The notes beneath the pieces are model-generated. The model was not told the origin of the DNA, searched no databases, and worked only from the letters and a program-made list of their open reading frames with translations. The position numbers and the translations under genes were made by a program. This document shows, piece after piece, positions 1-7,758 of a stretch of DNA of 64,000 nt. Each line of letters starts with the position of its first letter. Positions within the stretch are counted from its first letter, which is position 1. Origin of the DNA: an uncultured Bacteroidales bacterium (GTDB lineage: Bacteria > Bacteroidota > Bacteroidia > Bacteroidales > Bacteroidaceae). The stretch covers positions 58,050-122,049 of the forward strand of contig CACZBX010000008.1 in assembly GCA_902779535.1 (NCBI GenBank), read 5' to 3'.

Positions 1-721
1 CCATCAATGTCCTTCCTGTCAGGCATAAGTCGGGACGGGCGTTATAAAGGGCGGTGTCGACAAGGAAATACTCCTGTTCCCAGCCCAAGTTAGCGCATAC
101 GCGGGTTACTTTACGGTCGAACATCTGACAGATGGCCGTTGCCGCCTTGTCGACAGCGCCCAATGCTTTCAGAAGTGGCGTCTTATAGTCGAGCGCTTCT
201 CCGGTATACGAGATAAAGATGGTCGGGATACACAGCGTTTTGTCAACGACAAAAGCAGGCGAAGAGACATCCCAAGCAGTATATCCACGTGCTTCGAAAG
301 TATTTCGGATACCGCCACTTGGAAAAGACGAAGCGTCAGGTTCTTGCTGAACAAGTAGTTTGCCCGAAAAACGTTCGATGACGTCACCGTTTTTATCCAA
401 TTCGATAAAGTTATCGTGTTTCTCGGCTGTACCATCCGTCAACGGTTGAAACCAGTGAGTATAGTGAGTGACATTCAACGTCTTTGCCCACGACTTCATG
501 CCGTTAGCAATCATGTCGGCCATCTCTCGGTTGATAGGAGTACCGTTCTCGATGGCATCCATCACGGCACTGTATGCTTCGCTCGGGAGGAATTCCTGCA
601 TCTTCTTGCGATTGAAGACATGATCTGCGAAGTAGTCAGACAGTTTACCGGATGGGTAAATCACTTCTTTGGGACGGCGGTTTGCTAATTCTTGTAAAGC
701 AAAAAATCTCATTTTGGACAT
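1..721 (-). CDS. glnN: Glutamine synthetase type III, N-terminal part (cut by window edge)
   Basis: This gene enters from the left edge and only its first 240 codons are visible, read leftward from the ATG at 721. The product is type III glutamine synthetase, which makes glutamine from glutamate, ammonia and ATP in the cytoplasm. I recognise the Bacteroides GlnN N-terminus: it opens MSKMRFFALQEL, followed by the family blocks NVTHYTHWFQPLTDGTAEKH, EPDASSFPSGG, TFEARGYTAWD and FISYTGEALDYKTPLLKAL. No in-frame stop occurs before the edge, so the visible part is intact. A second ATG lies three codons in, but the start at 721 matches the family. The gene is divergent from the outer-membrane protein at 849, with 127 bases between them. 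On the minus strand a TAATTTTG box in that gap could serve as its -7 element. The missing part lies outside the window. Confidence 0.95.
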   Translation of the reverse strand, partial: MSKMRFFALQELANRRPKEVIYPSGKLSDYFADHVFNRKKMQEFLPSEAYSAVMDAIENGTPINREMADMIANGMKSWAKTLNVTHYTHWFQPLTDGTAEKHDNFIELDKNGDVIERFSGKLLVQQEPDASSFPSGGIRNTFEARGYTAWDVSSPAFVVDKTLCIPTIFISYTGEALDYKTPLLKALGAVDKAATAICQMFDRKVTRVCANLGWEQEYFLVDTALYNARPDLCLTGRTLM

Positions 722-819
722 AATGTCTACATTTTTCTGTTTCTTATTGCAAAATTACATTATTTCAAATAAAAACAGGCATTTTGAAGAATCTATTTTT
801 TCTCATAATAAATAAGTTG

Positions 820-827
820 TATATTTG
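820..827 (+). promoter_or_regulatory. Putative -7 promoter box for the DUF5686 gene
   Basis: TATATTTG matches the Bacteroidota -7 consensus TAnnTTTG and lies 21 bases before the ATG at 849. The matching upstream element is only a T-rich run (TTTT), so the call rests on the -7 box and its position. Confidence 0.5.
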
Positions 828-848
828 CTCTACTGAAAATGATAAATA

Positions 849-3047
849 ATGAATAAAGACTTCATACGAATGATGGCGCTTTTGCTTCTCTTTTCTCTGC
901 CGATGGAGGCGGAGGAGAAAGGGAGGCATCTTCCTGATAAGCCAGCCGTAGGAGATACCCTCATTCAACATATTTATCAGTCGGCGCACCGATACTCACA
1001 GGTCGTTGAAGAATATATGGCGCAACTATACATCAAGGAACGCTTAGAGATACACAAAGGGAACCGGTTGATACGCTATGTCCCCTCCATGTATCGCTTC
1101 GAGAAAGGTATAAAGAACTACATCAACGAATCGGTCAGCGAAGTTCATTTTACCGCGCCCAACATCTTCGACCGAAAGATCATAGCAGTATCGAACACTT
1201 TGCCAAGAGACAAGGGACAACTGACGGATCTCTTCGACTATATTACCCTGAATATCTACTCCACGACCATGATGTCCAACAAATTATTGTCGCCCTTGGA
1301 CCGGAAGAACGGTAAGTTTTATACATATCTGCTGGATGCCATTGAGGGGCCGTCCGACTCTTTGCAATACAAGATCCTGATTGTGCCGAAATTCAAGAGT
1401 ACCCAGCTGGTCGAAGGTTATATGTGGGTGAACGATCATACTTGGACCATTCAGAATATCTATTTTGAAGGAATGCAGGACGTGATTCGCTTTAAGATAA
1501 AGGTCGAGATGGGCGAAGACGAGACCGAGTTCCTTCCGATAAAATACGACTTGAACCTTCGGTTTAAGTTTGTTGGGAATGATATTGAGATGAACGGCCT
1601 GGCCCTGATGAACTATGAGCGGATCAAGCTTTACCAGGAAGGTGAGAAACGCAGAGGACGGCGTAATAAACATCACCACGACCTCTCAGGCTCCTATAAT
1701 CTGTCGGTGGATACGACGAAACATGCCAACGATAAGAACTACTTTGCTGCAATCCGGCCGATATCTCTTACCGAGGAGGAGGATATTATATACAATAAAT
1801 GGTATCTGCGTCATAGCAGCATCGATACCACTCGCGTAGAAAAGAAAAAGAAGTCGAAAGTGCTCTGGGGACAGTTGGGTGATGCCTTGATCAGCAGCTA
1901 CTACCTGAATATTTCCAATATCGGAAGCGTGAAATGTTCTCCGTTGCTGAACCCTGTGAGCTTGGACTATAGCCATTCCCGAGGAATCACGTATCGCCAG
2001 AAGTTCAAGTACAACCGCTTTTTCACGAATACGGAGCGCTTGCTGAAAATCACCCCTCAGATTGGTTATAACTTTCGGGATCGGATGATCTATGCCAAGA
2101 TGGATGCCTCGTTCCAATACTATCCTCAAAAGCGAGGAGAGCTTGAAGTACACATGGGAAATGGAAACCGTATCTTCAGTAGTGTGGTCTTGGATCGCCT
2201 GAAAAAGGTAACCGACAGTATCATCGACAAAGACAAATTGAAATTGGATTATTTTAAAGATGTCTATCTGAATCTGTTCAATAGCATTGAGGTCGTTAAT
2301 GGGCTAAACATAAAGGCCGGTATATCAATGCATTGGAGGTCGTTGGTTAATGATTCACATAAAGAGCTCGAACACAAGGTTTCGACAAAGGAATGGGCTC
2401 AGATCCGCGACATCACCTCGTCGTATAATAGTTTTGCTCCGCGAATCCAGATACAATATACTCCCGGATTATACTATTATATGAACGGAAAAAGAAAGAT
2501 GAACTTACGTTCGAAGATGCCTACCTTCATGGTCGATTATGAACGAGGGATAAAAGGTGTGCTTGGTAGTAATGGTGCACACGAACGGTGGGAGTTCGAC
2601 ATCCAGCAGAACATTCCTTTGGGAAATATCCGGAGCATTGGCTATCGTATCAGCGCCGGTTTGTTCACGCAGCAAGACAATATGTACTTTATCGACTTCG
2701 AGAACTTCCGTAAACACAATATTCCTGAGGATTGGAACGACGAAATGGGTGGAACATTCCAGTTGCTCAGCGGAAAGTGGTTCAACTCATCTCGCAAATA
2801 CCTGCGCGGACATATCACCTATGAGTCTCCTTTCATCATCTTACAACCTTTCAATAAGATCCTCGAGAAAGTCCAGCAGGAACGGCTCTATCTGGGTGTC
2901 CTAAACATGCCGGGCCTGCATCCATATATCGAATTAGGATATGGAGTAGGCACTCATATCTTCGATGCGGCCATCTTCTTCAGCAGCATGAACGGTAATT
3001 TTGATAAAGTAGGATTCAAATTTACCTTCGAACTGTTCCGCGATTAG
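849..3047 (+). CDS. DUF5686-family outer-membrane protein, short form
   Basis: A 732-residue protein with an N-terminal export signal (MMALLLLFSLP core, cleavage near residue 22). It resembles the DUF5686 family of Bacteroidota outer-membrane proteins, whose function is not established. Residues of about 50-270 carry the family soluble region (YVPSMYRFEKG, FTAPNIFDRKI, LLSPLDRKNGKFYTYLLD). The C-terminal half is rich in alternating aromatic and polar strands, as in a beta barrel. Unlike the DUF5686 protein at 7759 it lacks the carboxypeptidase-regulatory-like domain at the N-terminus. It stands alone: divergent from glnN and convergent with guaA. It ends FELFRD rather than on the terminal aromatic usual for barrels. 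The family is assigned from memory of conserved blocks; a role in envelope biology is inference. Confidence 0.75.
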   Translation: MNKDFIRMMALLLLFSLPMEAEEKGRHLPDKPAVGDTLIQHIYQSAHRYSQVVEEYMAQLYIKERLEIHKGNRLIRYVPSMYRFEKGIKNYINESVSEVHFTAPNIFDRKIIAVSNTLPRDKGQLTDLFDYITLNIYSTTMMSNKLLSPLDRKNGKFYTYLLDAIEGPSDSLQYKILIVPKFKSTQLVEGYMWVNDHTWTIQNIYFEGMQDVIRFKIKVEMGEDETEFLPIKYDLNLRFKFVGNDIEMNGLALMNYERIKLYQEGEKRRGRRNKHHHDLSGSYNLSVDTTKHANDKNYFAAIRPISLTEEEDIIYNKWYLRHSSIDTTRVEKKKKSKVLWGQLGDALISSYYLNISNIGSVKCSPLLNPVSLDYSHSRGITYRQKFKYNRFFTNTERLLKITPQIGYNFRDRMIYAKMDASFQYYPQKRGELEVHMGNGNRIFSSVVLDRLKKVTDSIIDKDKLKLDYFKDVYLNLFNSIEVVNGLNIKAGISMHWRSLVNDSHKELEHKVSTKEWAQIRDITSSYNSFAPRIQIQYTPGLYYYMNGKRKMNLRSKMPTFMVDYERGIKGVLGSNGAHERWEFDIQQNIPLGNIRSIGYRISAGLFTQQDNMYFIDFENFRKHNIPEDWNDEMGGTFQLLSGKWFNSSRKYLRGHITYESPFIILQPFNKILEKVQQERLYLGVLNMPGLHPYIELGYGVGTHIFDAAIFFSSMNGNFDKVGFKFTFELFRD

Positions 3048-3111
3048 ACCAATCGGGATCGGGCTTACGGAATAGTCCGACTGATCATCATCTTCTTTCT
3101 GAAAATTAGTC

Positions 3112-3196
3112 TTATCACGAAGGTGATAAATGCTTTTCACCTACGTGATAAAAGTTTTTCACCTGTGTGAAAAAGGTTTATCACACAGGTGAAAAG
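3112..3196. repeat. Four-unit array of short palindromes between convergent genes
   Basis: Four palindromic units of the form TTWTCAC-N4-GTGAWAA start at 3112, 3134, 3155 and 3177, a spacing of 22, 21 and 22 bases. The central tetramers are GAAG, CTAC, CTGT and ACAG. Units 3 and 4 are also inverted copies of each other, giving a perfect 15-base stem (3156-3170 with 3181-3195). Units 1 and 2 pair over 18 bases with few mismatches. The array lies between the stop of the DUF5686 gene and the stop of guaA, so it may end transcription from both sides, but the regular two-helical-turn spacing is more than a terminator needs. Confidence 0.85.
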
Positions 3197-3206
3197 ATTA
3201 AATAAC

Positions 3207-4748
3207 TTATTCCCATTCAATCGTTGAAGGTGGTTTTGAGGAAATGTCGTAGCATACGCGATTCACTCCTTTCACCTTATTTATGATTTCGTTTGATACG
3301 TTTGCCAAGAAGTCATAGGGCAGATGAGCCCAGTCGACTGTCATCGCATCCATGCTCGTAACGGCACGCAATGCCACGGGGTGCTCGTAGGTACGTTCGT
3401 CACCCATCACACCGACACTTCGGATGGTTGAAAGCAGAATGGCTCCCGCTTGCCAAACTTTATCGTAGAGGGAGACGCCGTCGTCGCAGATATAGTTATG
3501 AAGGTTCTCGATATAGATCTCGTCAACATTTTGTAGGATGGCCACTTTCTCGGGAGTAATATCGCCAAGGATGCGGACAGCAAGTCCGGGGCCGGGGAAC
3601 GGATGACGCTTAATCAGTCGTTCAGGCATGCCCAGCTGACGACCCACCCGTCGAACCTCATCTTTGAAGAGCCATTGCAGGGGCTCGCAGAGCTTCAACT
3701 TCATCTCCTTGGGCAGTCCGCCTACGTTATGATGACTCTTGATGGTCTTTCCGGTGATATTCAGACTCTCGATCCGGTCGGGATAAATGGTTCCTTGTGC
3801 CAACCACTTCGCATTCTTGATCTTCATGGCCTCTGAATTGAACACCTCGACAAAGTCGCGACCTATAATCTTACGCTTTTGCTCAGGGTCGGTCACACCT
3901 TTTAGGTCGCTGAAAAACTTCTGGCTGGCATCGATACCTATCACATTCAGGCCGAGTCCTTCGTATGCCTTCATCACTTTGTTGAACTCGTTCTTGCGAA
4001 GCATACCATGATCGACGAAGATACATGTGAGATTCTTTCCGATGGCTTTATTTAATAAGGTGGCACACACGGAAGAGTCGACACCGCCGCTCAATCCCAG
4101 AATCACCTTATCGTTGCCCAACTGTTGTTTCAATGCCTCAACGGTGGTCTCAACGAAGGAGGCTGCGCTCCATTCCTGGCGACTGCCGCAGATATCCACC
4201 ACAAAGTTTCGCAGCAATTCGGCTCCTTGTACGGTGTGATAGACTTCCGGATGGAACTGTACGGCCCAAATCGGTCGCTTCGTGCTGGCATAGGCCGCAT
4301 ATTTCACATCGGCTGTTGAAGCAATCATGTGGAACTCGTCGGGGATGGCGGTGATCGTATCACCATGGCTCATCCAAACTTGTGAATTGGTCTCAAATCC
4401 TTTGAATAATGGGTTTTCCGTATCAAAGTATTGGAGTTTTGCACGGCCATATTCACGCGTATCGGTCTTTTCAACCTTACCGCCCAAGGTGTGCGAAATG
4501 AATTGTGCGCCATAACAAATGCCAAGGACAGGCACACGCCCGATAAACTGACTCAAATCTACTTTGAAGGCCTCCGGGTCGTGAACAGAGTAGGGGGAGC
4601 CACTCAAGATAACACCGATGACCGACGGATCATCGTTAGGGAATTTGTTGTAGGGAAGAATCTCGCAGAAGGTATCCAGTTCACGAACGCGACGGCCAAT
4701 GAGTTGGGTGGTCTGTGAACCGAAATCGAGAATGACGATTTTTTGCAT
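3207..4748 (-). CDS. guaA: GMP synthase (glutamine-hydrolysing)
   Basis: A 513-residue GMP synthase, which aminates XMP to GMP with glutamine as ammonia donor in the last step of guanine nucleotide synthesis. The class I amidotransferase domain (about 1-190) shows the nucleophile Cys78 in GICYGAQ and His166 and Glu168 in FHPEV. The ATP-pyrophosphatase domain begins with the P-loop SGGVDSS at 220-226. The C-terminal dimerisation domain ends [15 protein letters not shown], as usual for the family. The open frame extends 23 codons further upstream to a TTG, but the ATG at 4748 gives the family start [13 protein letters not shown] promoter-like TAACTTTG (minus strand, 4775-4782) lies inside the longer frame, which also supports the shorter start. 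It is convergent with the DUF5686 gene. Confidence 0.97.
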   Translation of the reverse strand: MQKIVILDFGSQTTQLIGRRVRELDTFCEILPYNKFPNDDPSVIGVILSGSPYSVHDPEAFKVDLSQFIGRVPVLGICYGAQFISHTLGGKVEKTDTREYGRAKLQYFDTENPLFKGFETNSQVWMSHGDTITAIPDEFHMIASTADVKYAAYASTKRPIWAVQFHPEVYHTVQGAELLRNFVVDICGSRQEWSAASFVETTVEALKQQLGNDKVILGLSGGVDSSVCATLLNKAIGKNLTCIFVDHGMLRKNEFNKVMKAYEGLGLNVIGIDASQKFFSDLKGVTDPEQKRKIIGRDFVEVFNSEAMKIKNAKWLAQGTIYPDRIESLNITGKTIKSHHNVGGLPKEMKLKLCEPLQWLFKDEVRRVGRQLGMPERLIKRHPFPGPGLAVRILGDITPEKVAILQNVDEIYIENLHNYICDDGVSLYDKVWQAGAILLSTIRSVGVMGDERTYEHPVALRAVTSMDAMTVDWAHLPYDFLANVSNEIINKVKGVNRVCYDISSKPPSTIEWE

Positions 4749-4774
4749 ATCAGATGGTATTTTGTATTTTGTTG

Positions 4775-4782
4775 CAAAGTTA
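4775..4782 (-). promoter_or_regulatory. Putative -7 promoter box for guaA
   Basis: On the minus strand this reads TAACTTTG, a full match to TAnnTTTG, 26 bases before the guaA ATG. No good TTTG lies 19-21 bases further upstream. Confidence 0.5.
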
Positions 4783-4873
4783 CGGATTTTCTTTTCTGTT
4801 CCCGTTATTTCTTCCAATTTTTTGATAATGAAATAGATTTATCGTAAATTCGTATGATTTTAAAATTCAGGTT

Positions 4874-7072
4874 ATGAGAAAACATTATTTTTTATTTTTG
4901 ACATTGATCTTAGGTATATGTTTAGTCGGCTGTAAGCCATCGGATAAAGAACCGGCTTATAAGAATCCCAACCTGCCGGTAGAGAAACGTGTGAATGATT
5001 TATTGTCGCGTATGACGTTGGACGAGAAAATCCTCCAACTCAATCAGTATGCAACGGGGCCGAACGACAATCCGAACAATATCGGTGAAGTGAAGCGTCG
5101 GCTTCCTTCCGAGATTGGTTCACTAATCTACCGTACAGAGGACCCTGAACTGCGCAACAAACTGCAGAGATCGGCGGTCGAAGAGACTCGTCTAGGCATT
5201 CCGATCATCTTCGGCTACGATGTAATCCACGGCTTCCGTACGATTTTCCCGATTCCGTTGGCCCAAGCCATGTCGTGGAATCCTGAACTGGTACGACAGG
5301 CTGCTTCGGTTGCTGCGAAGGAGGCATGGTACTCGGGAATCGACTGGACGTTTGCCCCGATGATTGATGTGGCTCGCGATGGCCGGTGGGGACGAATCGC
5401 TGAGGGATATGGAGAAGATCCTTATACGACGGCCGTCTTTACCAAGGCTGCCGTGCAAGGCTTTCAGGGTGAAGATATGTCGGCCGACGGGAAAGTGGCT
5501 GCTTGCTTGAAACATTTCGCCGGTTATGGCGCTTGCGAGGGCGGACGCGACTATGGCTATACGGAGATCTCTCGACAAACGCTTTGGGATACTTATCTTC
5601 CTCCGTACGAGGCGGGGGTGAAGGCAGGCGCTGCCACCGTGATGAGCGCGTTTACCAATATCTCAGGCGTACCGGCTACCATCAATAAGTACCTTCTTAC
5701 AGATATTCTGAAAGAAAAATGGGGGCACGACGGTTTTATCGTTTCCGACTGGGGTGCTATCGGTCAACTACTGAACCAAGGTGCAACGGCCGACAGCATG
5801 GAATGTGCGGTCAAAGCATTCAATGCCGGACTGGAGATGGATATGATGTCGGATTGCTACGGCAAGTTCCTGAAGAAGGCAGTCGAAGAGAAGAAAGTAT
5901 CAATGGTGCAGATTGATGAATCGGTTCGCCGCGTCTTACGCCTGAAGTTCCGTAAAGGTCTCTTTGAACATCCTTATACGCCGATAACCACCGTTGAAGA
6001 ACGTTTCTTGTTGCCTGAGAGCAAGGAACTGGCACAGAAACTCGCTGAGGAAACAATCGTATTGCTGAAGAATGAGAATCAGATCCTGCCGCTATCGTCG
6101 AAGAACCTGGCCGTGATCGGACCGATGGTGAAGGATAACTATGATGTGATGGGCTGTTGGACGGCTCATGGCAACAAGGCTGATGTGGAAACAATCTGGG
6201 ACGGACTGCAGAAAGAGTTCGCCGGACAGGCCAACCTCCTGTATGCACAAGGCTGTGAGATCGAGAAAAATGACGCAAGTGGCTTTGCTGAAGCTTTAAG
6301 CGTGGCTCGGCGCTCGGATATCGTCTTGTTGTTCTTGGGCGAAAGTCGCTGGTTTACCGGCGAGGATGCAAATCGTTCATCCATTGCCTTACCGGCTATC
6401 CAACAAGAACTGCTTCGTAAGTTGAAAGAGGTGGGCAAGCCGATCGTATTAGTACTGTCAAGTGGTCGTGCTGTTGAGATAGGAACACTCGAACCCCTTT
6501 GTGATGCAATCGTAGAGATGTGGCATCCGGGGACCATTGCCGGAACACCGATCGCCCGTGTCTTGTCGGGTAAGGTGAATCCTTCCGGAAAACTGGCACT
6601 CACTTTCCCATACAGCGGCGGACAAATGCCGATTTATTACAATGCCCGTCCGGGTGGACGCCCATTACAGGGTAAATATACCGATATTCAGACGACTCCG
6701 CTGTACGAATTTGGTCATGGCTTGAGTTATACAACTTTTGAATATGGTGACTTGAAAGCTTCGGCAACAGATCTGAAAAAATCGGATAAACTGACGGTAA
6801 CCATCGATGTGAAGAACACGGGCGATCGGGAAGGAGCCGAGGTGGTACATTGGTTTGTTCGTGATCCTGTTTGTTCCATCACTCGTCCGATGAAAGAACT
6901 GAAACATTTTGAGAAACAGACGTTGAAGCCAGGCGAGACAAAGACCTTCACCTTCGAAGTGGACCTCCTTCGTGACTTTGGTTTCGTGGATGGAAACGGT
7001 AATCGTTTCCTCGAAGCAGGAGAATATCAGGTGATTGTCAAGGATAAGGTCTTGAAAGTAATGGTGGAATAA
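4874..7072 (+). CDS. bglX: GH3 family beta-glucosidase lipoprotein (BglX-like)
   Basis: A 732-residue glycoside hydrolase family 3 enzyme that should release terminal beta-linked glucose or a related sugar from oligosaccharides at the cell envelope. The N-terminus has a lipoprotein signal with lipobox LVGC, lipidated Cys at about residue 20. The catalytic nucleophile is Asp292 in the FIVSDWGA motif. The second alpha/beta domain contains FLGESRWFTGEDANRSS, the region that supplies the acid/base Glu in GH3 enzymes. A fibronectin-III-like domain follows at the C-terminus (KNTGDREGAEV to the end). Length and domain order fit periplasmic BglX. It stands alone, with a strong terminator just after its stop and no SusCD pair or other glycan genes nearby. 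The exact sugar cannot be read from the sequence. Confidence 0.92.
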   Translation: MRKHYFLFLTLILGICLVGCKPSDKEPAYKNPNLPVEKRVNDLLSRMTLDEKILQLNQYATGPNDNPNNIGEVKRRLPSEIGSLIYRTEDPELRNKLQRSAVEETRLGIPIIFGYDVIHGFRTIFPIPLAQAMSWNPELVRQAASVAAKEAWYSGIDWTFAPMIDVARDGRWGRIAEGYGEDPYTTAVFTKAAVQGFQGEDMSADGKVAACLKHFAGYGACEGGRDYGYTEISRQTLWDTYLPPYEAGVKAGAATVMSAFTNISGVPATINKYLLTDILKEKWGHDGFIVSDWGAIGQLLNQGATADSMECAVKAFNAGLEMDMMSDCYGKFLKKAVEEKKVSMVQIDESVRRVLRLKFRKGLFEHPYTPITTVEERFLLPESKELAQKLAEETIVLLKNENQILPLSSKNLAVIGPMVKDNYDVMGCWTAHGNKADVETIWDGLQKEFAGQANLLYAQGCEIEKNDASGFAEALSVARRSDIVLLFLGESRWFTGEDANRSSIALPAIQQELLRKLKEVGKPIVLVLSSGRAVEIGTLEPLCDAIVEMWHPGTIAGTPIARVLSGKVNPSGKLALTFPYSGGQMPIYYNARPGGRPLQGKYTDIQTTPLYEFGHGLSYTTFEYGDLKASATDLKKSDKLTVTIDVKNTGDREGAEVVHWFVRDPVCSITRPMKELKHFEKQTLKPGETKTFTFEVDLLRDFGFVDGNGNRFLEAGEYQVIVKDKVLKVMVE

Positions 7073-7104
7073 GTATTTGTCCCTGTGGATTTCATATATT
7101 TGTA

Positions 7105-7132
7105 CGGGCCGACCTTGTGTCGGCCCGTTTAT
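7105..7132 (+). terminator. Intrinsic terminator of the beta-glucosidase gene
   Basis: A perfect 9-base stem CGGGCCGAC/GTCGGCCCG (7105-7113 with 7119-7127) with loop CTTGT is followed by TTTATTTA. It lies 33 bases after the stop codon. Confidence 0.85.
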
Positions 7133-7140
7133 TTATAGAA

Positions 7141-7258
7141 AGTTCCTATGGAACTCAGGTCCACAGGGTTCTAACTGCGGGTCTGCGACCGCACGAATGA
7201 AATATCCGTATCTACAACCTCGGGGATTACAAATCCCCGAAACAATCAATCCCCGAGG
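7141..7258. repeat. Cluster of small hairpins resembling a REP/BIME element
   Basis: Three hairpins follow each other: AGTTCC-TAT-GGAACT (7141-7155), an imperfect TGCGG...CCGCA stem (7176-7193), and CGGGGATT-ACA-AATCCCCG (7221-7239). The last can be replaced by a longer 11-base perfect pairing of CCTCGGGGATT (7218-7228) with AATCCCCGAGG (7248-7258). No reading frame of note crosses it. Clusters of such GC-rich palindromes in AT-rich intergenic DNA resemble REP elements moved by REP-associated tyrosine transposases. That link is inference, since no transposase is in the window. Confidence 0.55.
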
Positions 7259-7507
7259 TACAATGAAACGTTTGTATTATAGTGAGTCATCCGCAAAAAG
7301 AAAGTAACAAACTTTAAAATCATAGTAAAAATGTATGAATAGAAAGAAAAAATACATTGAAAACGATAAAAAATGGGAAAAATGTTTTTTAGTTTAAAAA
7401 AATTATTTAACTTTGTCTTGTTAAGATGCAGAGACAAACTGAATGATTAGATTTTAGCCAACTTTTGTTCAAAAGGGTAAAAATATGTTGTAAGACATGT
7501 TTTTTAA

Positions 7508-7539
7508 TTTGGCTAGATGAAAAAAAGAGTTCATATTTG
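7508..7539 (+). promoter_or_regulatory. Promoter-like site for the candidate small RNA
   Basis: TTTG at 7508-7511 and CATATTTG at 7532-7539 are separated by exactly 20 bases. This matches the Bacteroidota promoter layout (TTTG, 19-21 bases, TAnnTTTG) with one mismatch in the -7 box. The predicted start of transcription is near 7545. Confidence 0.55.
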
Positions 7540-7544
7540 CATCG

Positions 7545-7634
7545 TTATCCTGAAAACAATCTTTTTACCTTAAAAAAACTAATACCTATTGAAAACTTAA
7601 AAAGGAGCCTTTGTGAAAAGGTTCCTTTTTTATT
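7545..7634 (+). ncRNA. Candidate small RNA of about 90 nt, no known family
   Basis: The segment begins just after the promoter-like site at 7508-7539 and ends in a near-perfect intrinsic terminator. Its only reading frame overlap is a 65-codon frame of no recognisable product. The transcript would be AU-rich with an unpaired A-rich 5-prime half, then the terminator hairpin. It lies in a gene-free gap of nearly 690 bases and is separated by about 125 bases from the next start codon, so it could be a free small RNA. An attenuated leader of the gene at 7759 is possible, but that gene has its own TAAATTTG box at 7728. I do not recognise a family, and 6S RNA and similar RNAs are longer. Confidence 0.45.
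7599..7634 (+). terminator. Intrinsic terminator ending the candidate small RNA
   Basis: A 14-base stem pairs 7599-7612 with 7617-7630 around the loop GTGA, with a single G-U wobble. Seven uridines follow or form the foot of the stem. The matching A-run on the other side would let it work on both strands. Confidence 0.85.
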
Positions 7635-7727
7635 TTTAATCCATTTTATATTGCAGAAATAATAGATTTTAAAAGAAGATTTGTGTTTTAATCACATTTA
7701 TTTACTATATCTTTGAAGATAAAGTCG

Positions 7728-7735
7728 TAAATTTG
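7728..7735 (+). promoter_or_regulatory. Putative -7 promoter box upstream of the DUF5686/rarA operon
   Basis: TAAATTTG, a full match to TAnnTTTG, lies 23 bases before the ATG at 7759. A TTTG lies upstream but only 12 bases away, so the -33 element is unclear. Confidence 0.5.
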
Positions 7736-7758
7736 CAAATTCGAAAGAATGCAAGTAC

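Noticed and set aside
416-688. A 90-codon plus-strand frame over the start of the window
   Set aside because: It lies opposite the well-conserved glnN coding strand and has no recognisable product.
7465-7662. A 65-codon plus-strand frame in the gap before the second DUF5686 gene
   Set aside because: It runs through the promoter-like site and the terminator hairpin of the candidate small RNA, has AT-driven composition, and shows no similarity I know.
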